Positions 25,177-33,324 of a DNA stretch of 34,319 nt are shown here, one piece after another. Within the stretch, counting starts at the first letter, position 1. Each line of letters begins with the position of its first letter. The stretch is taken from NCBI GenBank assembly GCA_003282155.1, contig QBZY01000015.1, forward strand, positions 1-34,319, written 5' to 3'. The DNA is from Pelagibacteraceae bacterium AG-337-I02 (GTDB lineage Bacteria; Pseudomonadota; Alphaproteobacteria; HIMB59; GCA-002718135). A program made the translations under genes and the position numbers. Below the pieces are notes generated by a model that searched no databases, was not told the DNA's origin, and saw only the letters and a list, made by a program, of their open reading frames with translations.

Positions 25177-25204
25177 TTATTTATTTAGAAAAAAAAATAA
25201 ATAA
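25177..25204. terminator. Bidirectional A/T-only hairpin between convergent genes
   Basis: TTATTTATTT (25177-25186) and AAATAAATAA (25195-25204) form a perfect 10-bp stem with an 8-base loop. The hairpin fills nearly the whole gap between the thermonuclease-like gene and the convergent coiled-coil gene, and its T-rich arms would favour release from either side. Absence of G-C pairs weakens the call. Confidence 0.45.
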
Positions 25205-25876
25205 TTAGCCGTGATGTTGCAAATCTTTTAAATAAATTAAATCTTCTAATTCCTTGTCTTTATTTTTAATTAATTTTCTTAACTCTTCTAATTCAGCTTC
25301 AAAATTACTATTCTTTTGTTGAATTTGTTTAAGTTCTGATTTTAGAATTGAATTTTCAATATTTACCTCTTGAACTTCTTCAGATGATGTAGCACTTGCT
25401 AATTCTGTTTCTAATTTTTGTACAAGCTGTTCATATTTAGATAATTGATTTTTTAATTCAGTTATTTGATTTTCAAGTGTACTAAGTTTCTCAATATTTT
25501 GAGAATTATTTTCTAAGGTATTATTTTCTAGATCTGATATATTATTTAGAGATTTTTCATAATCATTTTTAATTGTAACAAATGAATCATTTAAATCTCG
25601 TATTTCATTACGTAAATTTTTTATTTGATCATCTCTAAATTTTAATCTTTGATCTTTCTGAAATACCTCAAGTTTAAGTTCTTCTATTTCTGATCTTAAA
25701 CTAGATTCATCAATTATAGTGCTGGGAATTATTTCAATTGGAGGCTTTGTATCGTCAGTTGAAAAATCTATAGAAGGCAGATAGAAAAAAATACCAAAAA
25801 TAACAATAATAGATAGAATTAATAAAAATCTATTTCTTCTTCTTTTTCTTGCTTGTGATCCAACAAATCCTGCCAT
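25205..25876 (-). CDS. Membrane-anchored coiled-coil protein, hypothetical
   Basis: A 223-residue protein of unknown function. A basic N-terminus (GSQARKRRRNR) precedes one membrane helix (FLLILSIIVIFGIFFYLPSI, about residues 17-36); then follows a polar linker and a long coiled coil from about residue 55 to the end, rich in Glu, Lys, Leu and Asn, with repeated heptad-like leucines. The bulk should be periplasmic if the positive-inside rule holds. ATG at 25876 was chosen because GAG lies upstream at suitable distance; a TTG at 25897 would add seven residues without a visible ribosome site. It lies 38 bases after the acyltransferase gene. A structural envelope or scaffold role is only a guess. 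Confidence 0.75.
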   Translation of the reverse strand: MAGFVGSQARKRRRNRFLLILSIIVIFGIFFYLPSIDFSTDDTKPPIEIIPSTIIDESSLRSEIEELKLEVFQKDQRLKFRDDQIKNLRNEIRDLNDSFVTIKNDYEKSLNNISDLENNTLENNSQNIEKLSTLENQITELKNQLSKYEQLVQKLETELASATSSEEVQEVNIENSILKSELKQIQQKNSNFEAELEELRKLIKNKDKELEDLIYLKDLQHHG

Positions 25877-25914
25877 ATGGACTCTATAAATCGACAAATA
25901 TAAAAAATAAATAT

Positions 25915-26748
25915 TTAATTAATATTAAATTCTGGATCTAAAGAATAGGTTGTTGATCTTAAGTATTGAGTAATTTGCTTAATATCCCCAATCCTTTCAA
26001 GGTTTTCGTATGGTATAAGTGAGCCAAAATACATGTAAATATCATCACCTATTTTTCTTCTAAGTTCATACATACACAAAGAGTATCTAAATGTTTGGCC
26101 TATTTTATTAGCAATATGGTAGAGTTGACTATTCTGGCCATCAAAAAAAATTGGTAAAACAGGGCTTTTAGTTTTAAGAATTAGCTTTGATACCCATTGT
26201 TTCCACTCACCATCATGAGCTTTTGTGTTCTTTTTTAAGTTATGTTTAGTTGCTATTGTGCCGGAAGGAAAAAGAACTAGAACTCCTTCATTATGCAAAA
26301 CCTTTTCAGCTTCTTTTCGAGTACTAATGTTTGTCAGTAAAGCTTCTCTAGTTTCATTAAAATCAATTGGTAATATTTTATCCTTTACCGCCTCTGCTTG
26401 CCTTAAAACTTTATGAGTAACCATTTTATAATCTTGCCTTACTTTTGAAATAGCTGAGCATATTGATACACCATCAGCAACTCCAAAAGCATGGTTTGCT
26501 ATAACAATTAATCTTCCCTTTTTTGGAATATAACTACCATCCTGAAAATTAGTTATTAAAGTAAGATTTAGTTTATCTACTGCATCGTCCCAAAAAAGTT
26601 CAGGTGGTCTATTTTCAGATAGATATTCATCATATAATTTTTTTAACTTTAACTTTCCTGTAAAAAGCTCTGTAATCATAATGAATAGTTGTCCAATACG
26701 ATTTACTTCAGCTGTTGCAAAAGTAAAAGTTATATTATTTTTCTTCAC
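25915..26748 (-). CDS. PlsC-like lysophospholipid acyltransferase family protein
   Basis: A 277-residue acyltransferase with motif I as NHAFGVADG (His86 and Asp92, the H-x5-D form seen in the hemolysin/OlsA-related branch rather than the classic H-x4-D), and motif III as LFPSGTIAT at about 158-166. SPVLPIFFDGQNSQLYH matches the acyl-acceptor region of that branch. It probably transfers an acyl chain to a lysolipid such as lyso-ornithine lipid or lysophosphatidate; the substrate cannot be read from sequence. It follows the ETF-QO gene on the minus strand with 73 bases between, long enough for its own promoter. Confidence 0.85.
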   Translation of the reverse strand: MKKNNITFTFATAEVNRIGQLFIMITELFTGKLKLKKLYDEYLSENRPPELFWDDAVDKLNLTLITNFQDGSYIPKKGRLIVIANHAFGVADGVSICSAISKVRQDYKMVTHKVLRQAEAVKDKILPIDFNETREALLTNISTRKEAEKVLHNEGVLVLFPSGTIATKHNLKKNTKAHDGEWKQWVSKLILKTKSPVLPIFFDGQNSQLYHIANKIGQTFRYSLCMYELRRKIGDDIYMYFGSLIPYENLERIGDIKQITQYLRSTTYSLDPEFNIN

Positions 26749-26760
26749 TTTTATTTAATA

Positions 26761-26789
26761 AATAATTTTATGATTTAAATAAAATTATT
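26761..26789 (-). terminator. A/T-only hairpin between ETF-QO and the acyltransferase gene
   Basis: AATAATTTTAT and ATAAAATTATT form a perfect 11-bp stem around a 7-base loop, 32 bases past the ETF-QO stop on the minus strand. No clean T-run follows. It may end the dehydrogenase-ETF transcript or be a stabilising 3' structure; with no G-C pair it could also be chance in such A+T-rich DNA. Confidence 0.35.
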
Positions 26790-26821
26790 GTGAGATAAAG
26801 TCCATATGAAAAACAAATGTA

Positions 26822-28450
26822 TTACATATTTGCATAGTTAGGACCACCGCTTCCTTCAGGTACAACCCATGTTATATTTTGTGATGGTTCTTTAATATCG
26901 CATGTTTTACAATGAATACAGTTTTGGGCATTAATTATAAATTTAGGAATTAATGGATTTGACTTGTCAATTTCATAAACACCAGCAGGACAATATCTTT
27001 GTGATGGTTCGTCATATTCGCTTAAGGTATAATTAATAGGTAAATCTTTATCCTTTAGTTGTAAATGGACAGGTTGATCATCTTCATGATTTGTACCAGT
27101 TAAATAAACAGAACTAGTTTTATCAAAAGTAAATACACCATCATATTTAGGATATTCAATTTTTTCTGAATTTTTTGCTAGATGTAAAGATTCATGATCA
27201 GCATGTTTATGTTTTAATGTGAATGGTAGTTTACCTCTAAAAATAATCTGATCTATACCAGTGAAAATAATAGCAGGTATTAGACCCCAATTAAAACTTG
27301 GTTTTACATTTCTTGCTACATAAAGTTCCTTATATAACCAAGAGTTATTAAATTTTTTCTCATATTCTGATAGAGGTTTTGAATTTAAAAGGTAATCAAC
27401 TATTGTTTCTCCAGCAATAATACCACTCTTCATCGCAGTATGCGATCCCTTAATTTTTGGCATATTTAATGTACCTGCATCACATCCAACTAATAAAGCA
27501 CCAGGTAGATACATTTTTGGTAAGCTTTGTAATCCACCTTCTATAAGAGCTCTTGCACCATAAGCAATTCTTTTGCCATTAGTTAATATTTTTTTTATTG
27601 CTGGATGAGTTTTAAATTTTTGAAATTCATCATAAGGAGATAGATATGGATTTTTATAATCTAGACCTATCACGTAGCCTAAGAAAATTTGTTTTTTTTC
27701 TGCATGATAGCAAAAACTTCCTCCATAAGTTGAATTGTCTAAAGGCCAACCGGCAGTATGCATCACAAGACCCTCTTCATGTTGGGACTCATCAATTTCC
27801 CAAATTTCTTTAAAACCAATTCCGTATTGTTGAGGTGATTTACCCTCAGATAAATTATATTTTTTAATCAGTTCTTTTCCTAGATGACCTCTACAACCTT
27901 CAGCAAATACAGTCACTTTTGCTTTGATATTAATACCTGGTTCAAAACTTTCTTTATTATTTCCATTTTTATCTATTCCCATATCTCCTGTTTGAACTCC
28001 TAAAACTTTATTATCTTCTGAGTACAAAATTTTTGAAGCAGCAAATCCTGGGAAGATTTCTACACCTAAATTTTCAGCCTCTGTTGCTAGCCATCTGCAT
28101 AGATTTCCTAAACTAATGATATAATTATTATGATTTTTTTGAACACTTGGTAAAAGCCATGTTGGCCAACTCAGAGATTTACTTTTAGATAAAAACAAAA
28201 ATTTTTCTTTAGAAACTTTTGTTTTTATTGGCGAATCTTTTTTTCTCCAATCGGGAATTAGCTCATCCAAAGCTCTAGTTTCAAAAACATTTCCACTTAG
28301 AATATGCGCTCCTACTTCTGAACCTTTTTCTAAAATACAGACATTAATATCTGAGTTTAATTGTTTAATTTTTATAGCTGTTGCTAAGCCTGAAGGTCCA
28401 GCTCCTACGACTACAACGTCATAATCCATTGTTTCACGGTTTACTTCCAT
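26822..28450 (-). CDS. Electron transfer flavoprotein-ubiquinone oxidoreductase
   Basis: A 542-residue membrane-associated enzyme that takes electrons from reduced ETF and passes them to ubiquinone. The FAD fold DVVVVGAGPSGLATAIKIKQ is near residue 10. The ubiquinone and FAD segments include GAHILSGNVFETRALDELIP and LLVGCDAGTLNMPKIKGSHT. The C-terminal ferredoxin-like domain has the 4Fe-4S cysteines in RYCPAGVYE and NAQNCIHCKTCDIKEPSQN, ending WVVPEGSGGPNYANM. It is full length. It lies 23 bases after etfA, so the whole path from dehydrogenase to quinone is encoded together. ATG at 28450 was used; an internal ATG at residue 8 is possible. Confidence 0.97.
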   Translation of the reverse strand: MEVNRETMDYDVVVVGAGPSGLATAIKIKQLNSDINVCILEKGSEVGAHILSGNVFETRALDELIPDWRKKDSPIKTKVSKEKFLFLSKSKSLSWPTWLLPSVQKNHNNYIISLGNLCRWLATEAENLGVEIFPGFAASKILYSEDNKVLGVQTGDMGIDKNGNNKESFEPGINIKAKVTVFAEGCRGHLGKELIKKYNLSEGKSPQQYGIGFKEIWEIDESQHEEGLVMHTAGWPLDNSTYGGSFCYHAEKKQIFLGYVIGLDYKNPYLSPYDEFQKFKTHPAIKKILTNGKRIAYGARALIEGGLQSLPKMYLPGALLVGCDAGTLNMPKIKGSHTAMKSGIIAGETIVDYLLNSKPLSEYEKKFNNSWLYKELYVARNVKPSFNWGLIPAIIFTGIDQIIFRGKLPFTLKHKHADHESLHLAKNSEKIEYPKYDGVFTFDKTSSVYLTGTNHEDDQPVHLQLKDKDLPINYTLSEYDEPSQRYCPAGVYEIDKSNPLIPKFIINAQNCIHCKTCDIKEPSQNITWVVPEGSGGPNYANM

Positions 28451-28473
28451 CTTATTTATTTTAATAAAATAAT

Positions 28474-29427
28474 TTATTGTTGAATAGTATTTAGTTTATC
28501 TAGTTCAGAAGACAACTGTGGCAATGCCTCAAATAAATCAGCATTAAGACCATAATCTGCTACATTAAAGATAGGAGCCTCTTCGTCTTTATTTATAGCT
28601 ACAATTACTTTACTTTCTTTCATTCCAGCTAAGTGTTGTATTGCTCCAGAAATACCTACCGCTATGTATAAATCAGGCACTACAACCTTCCCTGTTTGGC
28701 CCACTTGGTAATCGTTAGATACATATCCAGCATCAACAGCAGCTCTTGATGCTCCCACAGCAGCATTCAATTTATCAGCTATTTCATTTAGAAGTTTGAA
28801 ATTTTCTGCACTTTGTAAACCTCTTCCGCCAGATATCACAACCCGAGCAGTACTTAACTCAGGCCTTTCAGATTGTGATTCTTCTCTATCAATAAATTCT
28901 ACAGAATTGTTTTGTGTTTGAAATTCTAAACTTTCTACAACATCACTTCCTCCACTTGTTTCGACAGGATCAAATGAAGTAGGTCTTATTGTAATTATTT
29001 TTGTTTTGTCATTTGATTTAACAGTGGCAATTGCATTACCCGCATAAATTGGTCTCATGAATGTATCATTACTTATAATTTTTATTACATCACTTATTTG
29101 AGCTAGATCTAGTTTTACTGCTATTCTTGGAAATATATTCTTTCCAAAAGTTGTAGCTGGAGCCATTATATGTGAGTATTTCTCCGCAACAGATAAAACA
29201 ATTGGTTCAATATTTTCTGCAATAGGATTTTTTAACTTTTCATTATCAACAAAAATTACTTTTGAAACTTTTTCGCACTTTGCAATTTTTTTTGATAATT
29301 CTTCACATTGAAAGCCAGTAACAAGTACATCAATTTCCTCTTCAATTTGTGATGCTGCAGATATTGTATTTAAGGTTGAAGGTTTAATATCTATGTTATT
29401 ATGTTCAGCTAAAACTAAAATACTCAT
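28474..29427 (-). CDS. etfA: Electron transfer flavoprotein, alpha subunit
   Basis: A 317-residue FAD-binding subunit of ETF. The C-terminal FAD domain is well conserved: [40 protein letters not shown] followed by [27 protein letters not shown], and [19 protein letters not shown]. The N-terminal domain ([20 protein letters not shown]) is also typical. Length is normal. It starts by ATGA overlap with etfB and should form a heterodimer with its product. It probably accepts electrons from the dehydrogenase encoded two genes upstream, among other partners such as acyl-CoA dehydrogenases. Confidence 0.97.
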   Translation of the reverse strand: MSILVLAEHNNIDIKPSTLNTISAASQIEEEIDVLVTGFQCEELSKKIAKCEKVSKVIFVDNEKLKNPIAENIEPIVLSVAEKYSHIMAPATTFGKNIFPRIAVKLDLAQISDVIKIISNDTFMRPIYAGNAIATVKSNDKTKIITIRPTSFDPVETSGGSDVVESLEFQTQNNSVEFIDREESQSERPELSTARVVISGGRGLQSAENFKLLNEIADKLNAAVGASRAAVDAGYVSNDYQVGQTGKVVVPDLYIAVGISGAIQHLAGMKESKVIVAINKDEEAPIFNVADYGLNADLFEALPQLSSELDKLNTIQQ

Positions 29428-30174
29428 ATTACTTTTGCCTCATGTTTTAATTTTTGTACAAGTTCTGAAACATCATTTACCATAATTCCCTTTTGACGAA
29501 CAGGTGGTTCTTCGACTTTTAATTGCTCTATTCTTAAGCTTATATCTATACCTAAAGAATTTGCATCCTTTATATCAATAGGCTTTTTCTTTGCCTTCAT
29601 AATATTTGGAAGTGAAGCGTATCTTGGTTCATTTAAACGTAGATCACATGAAGCAACAAATGGAATGTTTACTTTTATTCTTTCAAGTCCTTCATCAATT
29701 TCTCTTGTGACTGTTGCAGTTTTATCTTCTATTTCAATTTTTGAAGCAAATGTAGCTTGTGGCCAATTTAGTAAAGCTGATGTCATTTGACCAGTTTGAT
29801 TAGAATCATCATCGATTGCTTGTTTTCCCATTAAAATAATTGACGGTTTTTTCTTCTTCTGCAACTTTAGATATTATTTTAGAAATAGCTAGAGGCTCTA
29901 AATCATCATCTGTTTTGATATGTATACCTCTATCAGCTCCCATTGCTAATGCAGTTCTAATAGTTTCTTGTGCCTTATCATTACCAATGGAAAGAATTAT
30001 AATCTCGTCAGCTTTACCAGCTTCTTTTATTCGTAGTGCTTCCTCCACTGCATTTTCATCAGGAGGATTCATGGACATTTTTACATTATCTTTTTCAACT
30101 CCAGAACCATCAGCCTTAACCCTGATTTGTACATTATAATCTATGACTCTTTTTACTGTAACAAGTAACTTCAT
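29424..30174 (-). CDS. etfB: Electron transfer flavoprotein, beta subunit, with an apparent single-base frameshift
   Basis: Two overlapping frames together encode one ETF beta. The first starts at ATG 30174 ([20 protein letters not shown]) and runs through [16 protein letters not shown] to KVAEEEK; the second resumes with [20 protein letters not shown] and [18 protein letters not shown] and ends by ATGA overlap with etfA. The break is at an A6 run on the coding strand (29852-29847). Removing one A restores a single frame of 249 residues, the usual ETF beta length. Both parts are well conserved with no other lesion, so this is more likely a sequencing/assembly indel or a very recent mutation than an old pseudogene; slippage is another possibility. 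The first frame as written ends soon after in unrelated residues. Confidence 0.9.
29847..29852 (-). other. Frameshift site in etfB (A6 run)
   Basis: Coding-strand context GAAGAAG-AAAAAA-CCG. One A fewer joins EEEK to PSIILMGKQ in frame. The phase does not match the classical X-XXY-YYZ -1 slippery heptamer: a +1 step, or loss of one A in the transcript, would be needed. Confidence 0.85.
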
Positions 30175-32613
30175 ACTATTGTTTTAGTTTTTTCATTTTT
30201 AGGATCATAAGGGCTATCCTCTATAACAGTTACATTGTATTTTTTATCAAGTATATCCATTTCTAGTTTTTGACCAACATGTGCATATTGAGGTTCCACC
30301 ATACCAATAGCTAATGATTTTTTCACTCTAAAACCGTAGTTACCTCCTGTCGCACGACCTATAACATTTCCATTATTATAAATAGGATTATTACCTAAAG
30401 CATCTGCATCTTCAACATCATGAACCTCTAAAGTTACCATTTTGTTTTTAAAACCATTTTGCTGCCATTTAACAAGAGAATCTCTTCCAATAAAATTCCC
30501 TTTGTTTAAATGCACAAATCTTTCTAATCCAGACTCAAAAGCTGCGTATTCTATAGACATTTCTGTACCAACCAATTTATATGTTTTTTCAACGCGTAAG
30601 CTTTCCATCGCTCTAATACCAAATGGTTTAAGCCCATGATCTTTTCCTGCTTCCATTAATTTATCAAAAATGTGGTTTTGATATTCAATTGGATGATGTA
30701 ATTCCCATCCCAGTTCTCCAACAAAATTCATACGCATAGCAATACTAGGGGCTAAACCAACATTGATTTTTTTTGACGATAGCCAAGGGAAATTTTCATT
30801 AGATAAATCTGTCTTAGTAATTTTAGAGAGAATATCTCTTGATTTCGGTCCTGCTAAAACAAGAACACCCATGCTATTTGTTAGGTTTTCGTATGTGACT
30901 GATCCATCTTCAGGTATCCATTTATGTATCCAGTCATGATCTAATCGCTGAAATGCACCTGCTGATACTAAATAAAAAGAATTTTCTTTTTCTTTTGCAA
31001 TAGTGAATTCTGAATGAACTCCCCCAGATGTGTTTAGTGCATGACAAAGATTAACTCTTCCAATTTTTTTTAGGAATTTTATTTGCAACCAAATAATCTA
31101 GAAATTCTTCAGCACCAGGTCCTGAAATTCGGCATTTAGCGAAAGCAGTCATATCTAGAAGACCAGCATTGTCTTGAACATTGATGCATTCATTGCCAAC
31201 ATGATTAAACCATTTTGATCTTCTAAAAGACCAATCATCTTTTTGTAATTCCTTTGAAGGGGCAAACCAATTGGCACGCTCCCAACCAAATTTATGACCG
31301 AAAACTGCACCAAGATTTTTTAATCTATCATAGCAGGGAGCTTGTCTTAATGGACGTCCCTCTTCTCTTTCTTCGTCAGGATAGTGAACTGTAAAAACGT
31401 TCGCGTAAGCTTCTTCATTTTTTTTAATTAAATATGCCTCTGTTGCATAATCACCAAATCTTCTAGGATCTACACCTAACATATCAATTGTAGGTTCACC
31501 GTCTACTATCCACTCGGCAATTTGCCATCCAGCTCCACCAGCAGCAGTAATTCCAAAACTATGACCTTCATTTAACCAGAAATTTTTAAGTCCCCATGCT
31601 GGCCCAACAATGGGACTTCCATCCGGTGTATAACAAATAGCGCCGTTGTAAACTTTCTTAACTCCAACTTCTCCAAAAATAGGAACACGGTGCATTGCTG
31701 ATTCAATGTGAGGTTCAAGACGCTCTAAATCCTCTTGAAATAATTCAAATTCAGATTCCTTATCTGGTCCGTCAACATAGCATACAGGAGCTCCTTTTTC
31801 ATAGGGGCCTAATATCAATCCACCTCTTTCTTCTCGCATATACCAAGAACCATCCGAATCTCGTAAGACTCCCATTTCAGGAAGTTCTTGCTCTTTTCTT
31901 TTTAAAATTTCTGGATGATCATCAGTAACGATATATTGGTGCTCTACTGGTATTACAGGAACATCAAGACCAACCATTTTTCCAGTTTGTCTCGCAAAAT
32001 TTCCACTACAAGAAACTACATGCTCACATTCAATTAATCCTTTATCAGTTTCTACTTCCCACAGATCATTTTTATTTTTTGTAATACCGGTAACTGATGT
32101 GTTTCTGTAAATTTCTGCTCCTTTATCTCTCGCGCCTTTGGCAAGTGCTTGAGTTAGATCGGCTGGTTGAATGTATCCATCTTCAGGATGTTGAATTGCA
32201 CCTATTAATCCATCAATATTACAAAGAGGCCAAATTTCTTTTACTTGTTCTGGTGTTAAGAATTTAACATCAACACCTATAGTTTTAGCTACACCTGAAT
32301 ATTGGTAGTATTCATCCATACGATCTTGTGTAGTTGCAAGACGAATATTAGAAACAACACTAAAACCAACTTTTTGTCCTGTCTCTTCTTCTAGCGTTTT
32401 GTATAATTTTACTGCATATTTGTGCAATTGACCTACAGAATAACTCATATTGAACAATGGGAGTAGTCCTGCAGCATGCCAAGTTGAACCAGAAGTTAAT
32501 TCCTTTCTCTCAACTAGAACAACATCTGACCAACCTTTTTTTGCTAAATGGTAGAGCGTGCTTACACCTACAGCACCTCCACCTATTACAACAACCTTTG
32601 ACTTTGATTTCAT
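30171..32613 (-). CDS. Dimethylglycine/sarcosine dehydrogenase-like flavoprotein with GcvT domain, with an apparent single-base frameshift
   Basis: Two frames make one protein. The N-terminal part (32613 down to about 31071) is a DAO-type FAD domain: [20 protein letters not shown], then [12 protein letters not shown] with His46 at the covalent FAD attachment position of dimethylglycine and sarcosine dehydrogenases, and [19 protein letters not shown] at the start of the folate domain. The second frame continues [20 protein letters not shown] and a GcvT domain with [14 protein letters not shown] and [20 protein letters not shown]. One extra A in an A8 run separates them; removing it gives 813 residues, normal for the family. 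The product would demethylate dimethylglycine or sarcosine, reduce the ETF encoded next, and load THF. Substrate is inferred. It overlaps etfB by ATGA. Confidence 0.88.
31064..31071 (-). other. Frameshift site in the dehydrogenase gene (A8 run)
   Basis: Coding-strand context CCT-AAAAAAAA-TTGGAAGAG. As written the frame reads PKKNWKS and stops; with seven A's it reads on into [13 protein letters not shown], the conserved folate-domain sequence. Confidence 0.88.
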
Positions 32614-32667
32614 TATTACTATTTATTATTGTAGTTCATTAATCATAATAAATAAAGTGGGTCAATC

Positions 32668-33288
32668 ATGAGATACTTCAAAAGATTATATTTATTAGCT
32701 TTTATCTCCGCGTTAAGTTGTCTCCCACTCAGAGCCGAGGTAACTGTAAAAGAGCTTTTTTTTGATAACTCAAAACCTTTTCATTTAAAAATAATTGACG
32801 TAATTCCTAAACAAGGGATTCTTCAAATAGGCAATGATGATGCTAAAAATACTATAATTGAATTTATGGATTATTTCTGTGGTTACTGCAAAAAAGTTCA
32901 TGTTGAATTACTTCAGATCGCAAACGAAAGAAAAGATACTAGAATAATTTTTTTACAGCATCCAGTTTTAAGTGAATCTTCTAAATTACTTGCTAACATG
33001 GTTGTAGCTGCCAATATGCAAAATAAGGGTATTGAGCTACATAATGCATTATTTGGAGTCGAAGGAAATTTGAATAATGCTAAACTAAAACAAATAATTG
33101 ATGATCTTGAAATTAATAATGCAAAATTGAATATAGATATGTCAAAAGATGAAGTTAATAATATTGTTAGTCTTAGTTCTTTTTTAGCTAATGGCTCTGG
33201 TGCTAGAGGTACACCCACGTTTTTTGTTAATGAAGAACTTGTTGTTGGATATATTTCTATCGAAAGAATGAAGGCTTTATTAAAGTAA
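32668..33288 (+). CDS. DsbA-like periplasmic thiol:disulfide oxidoreductase
   Basis: A 206-residue exported protein. Residues 1-23 look like a signal peptide (RYFKRLYLLAFISALSCLPL then RAE). The thioredoxin fold has the active site FMDYFCGYCKKVH with Cys71 and Cys74 and the cis-Pro loop GTPTFFVNEELVVGY near residue 183. The CGYC centre and the helical insert fit the DsbA/Com1/ScsC group rather than TlpA. It would introduce or shuffle disulfides in periplasmic proteins; the DsbB partner is not in this window. It is divergent from the dehydrogenase gene across 54 bases, and a hairpin follows its stop. Confidence 0.9.
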   Translation: MRYFKRLYLLAFISALSCLPLRAEVTVKELFFDNSKPFHLKIIDVIPKQGILQIGNDDAKNTIIEFMDYFCGYCKKVHVELLQIANERKDTRIIFLQHPVLSESSKLLANMVVAANMQNKGIELHNALFGVEGNLNNAKLKQIIDDLEINNAKLNIDMSKDEVNNIVSLSSFLANGSGARGTPTFFVNEELVVGYISIERMKALLK

Positions 33289-33316
33289 AGAAGCCCTATT
33301 AATAAATAGAGCTTCT
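33289..33316. terminator. Hairpin terminator between convergent genes
   Basis: Starting immediately after the DsbA-like stop, AGAAGC pairs with GCTTCT and, past one C-A mismatch, CTATT pairs with AATAG around a 4-base AATA loop: 11 paired bases, four of them G-C. It lies between convergent genes and could serve both. It is the best-formed terminator-like hairpin I found in the window, although the T-tracts beside it are interrupted. Confidence 0.6.
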
Positions 33317-33324
33317 GATTAAAA

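Noticed and set aside
29840..29870. Programmed ribosomal -1 frameshift in etfB
   Set aside because: The A6-C run is not phased as X-XXY-YYZ in the first frame, and the required change is +1; no need for two products is evident.
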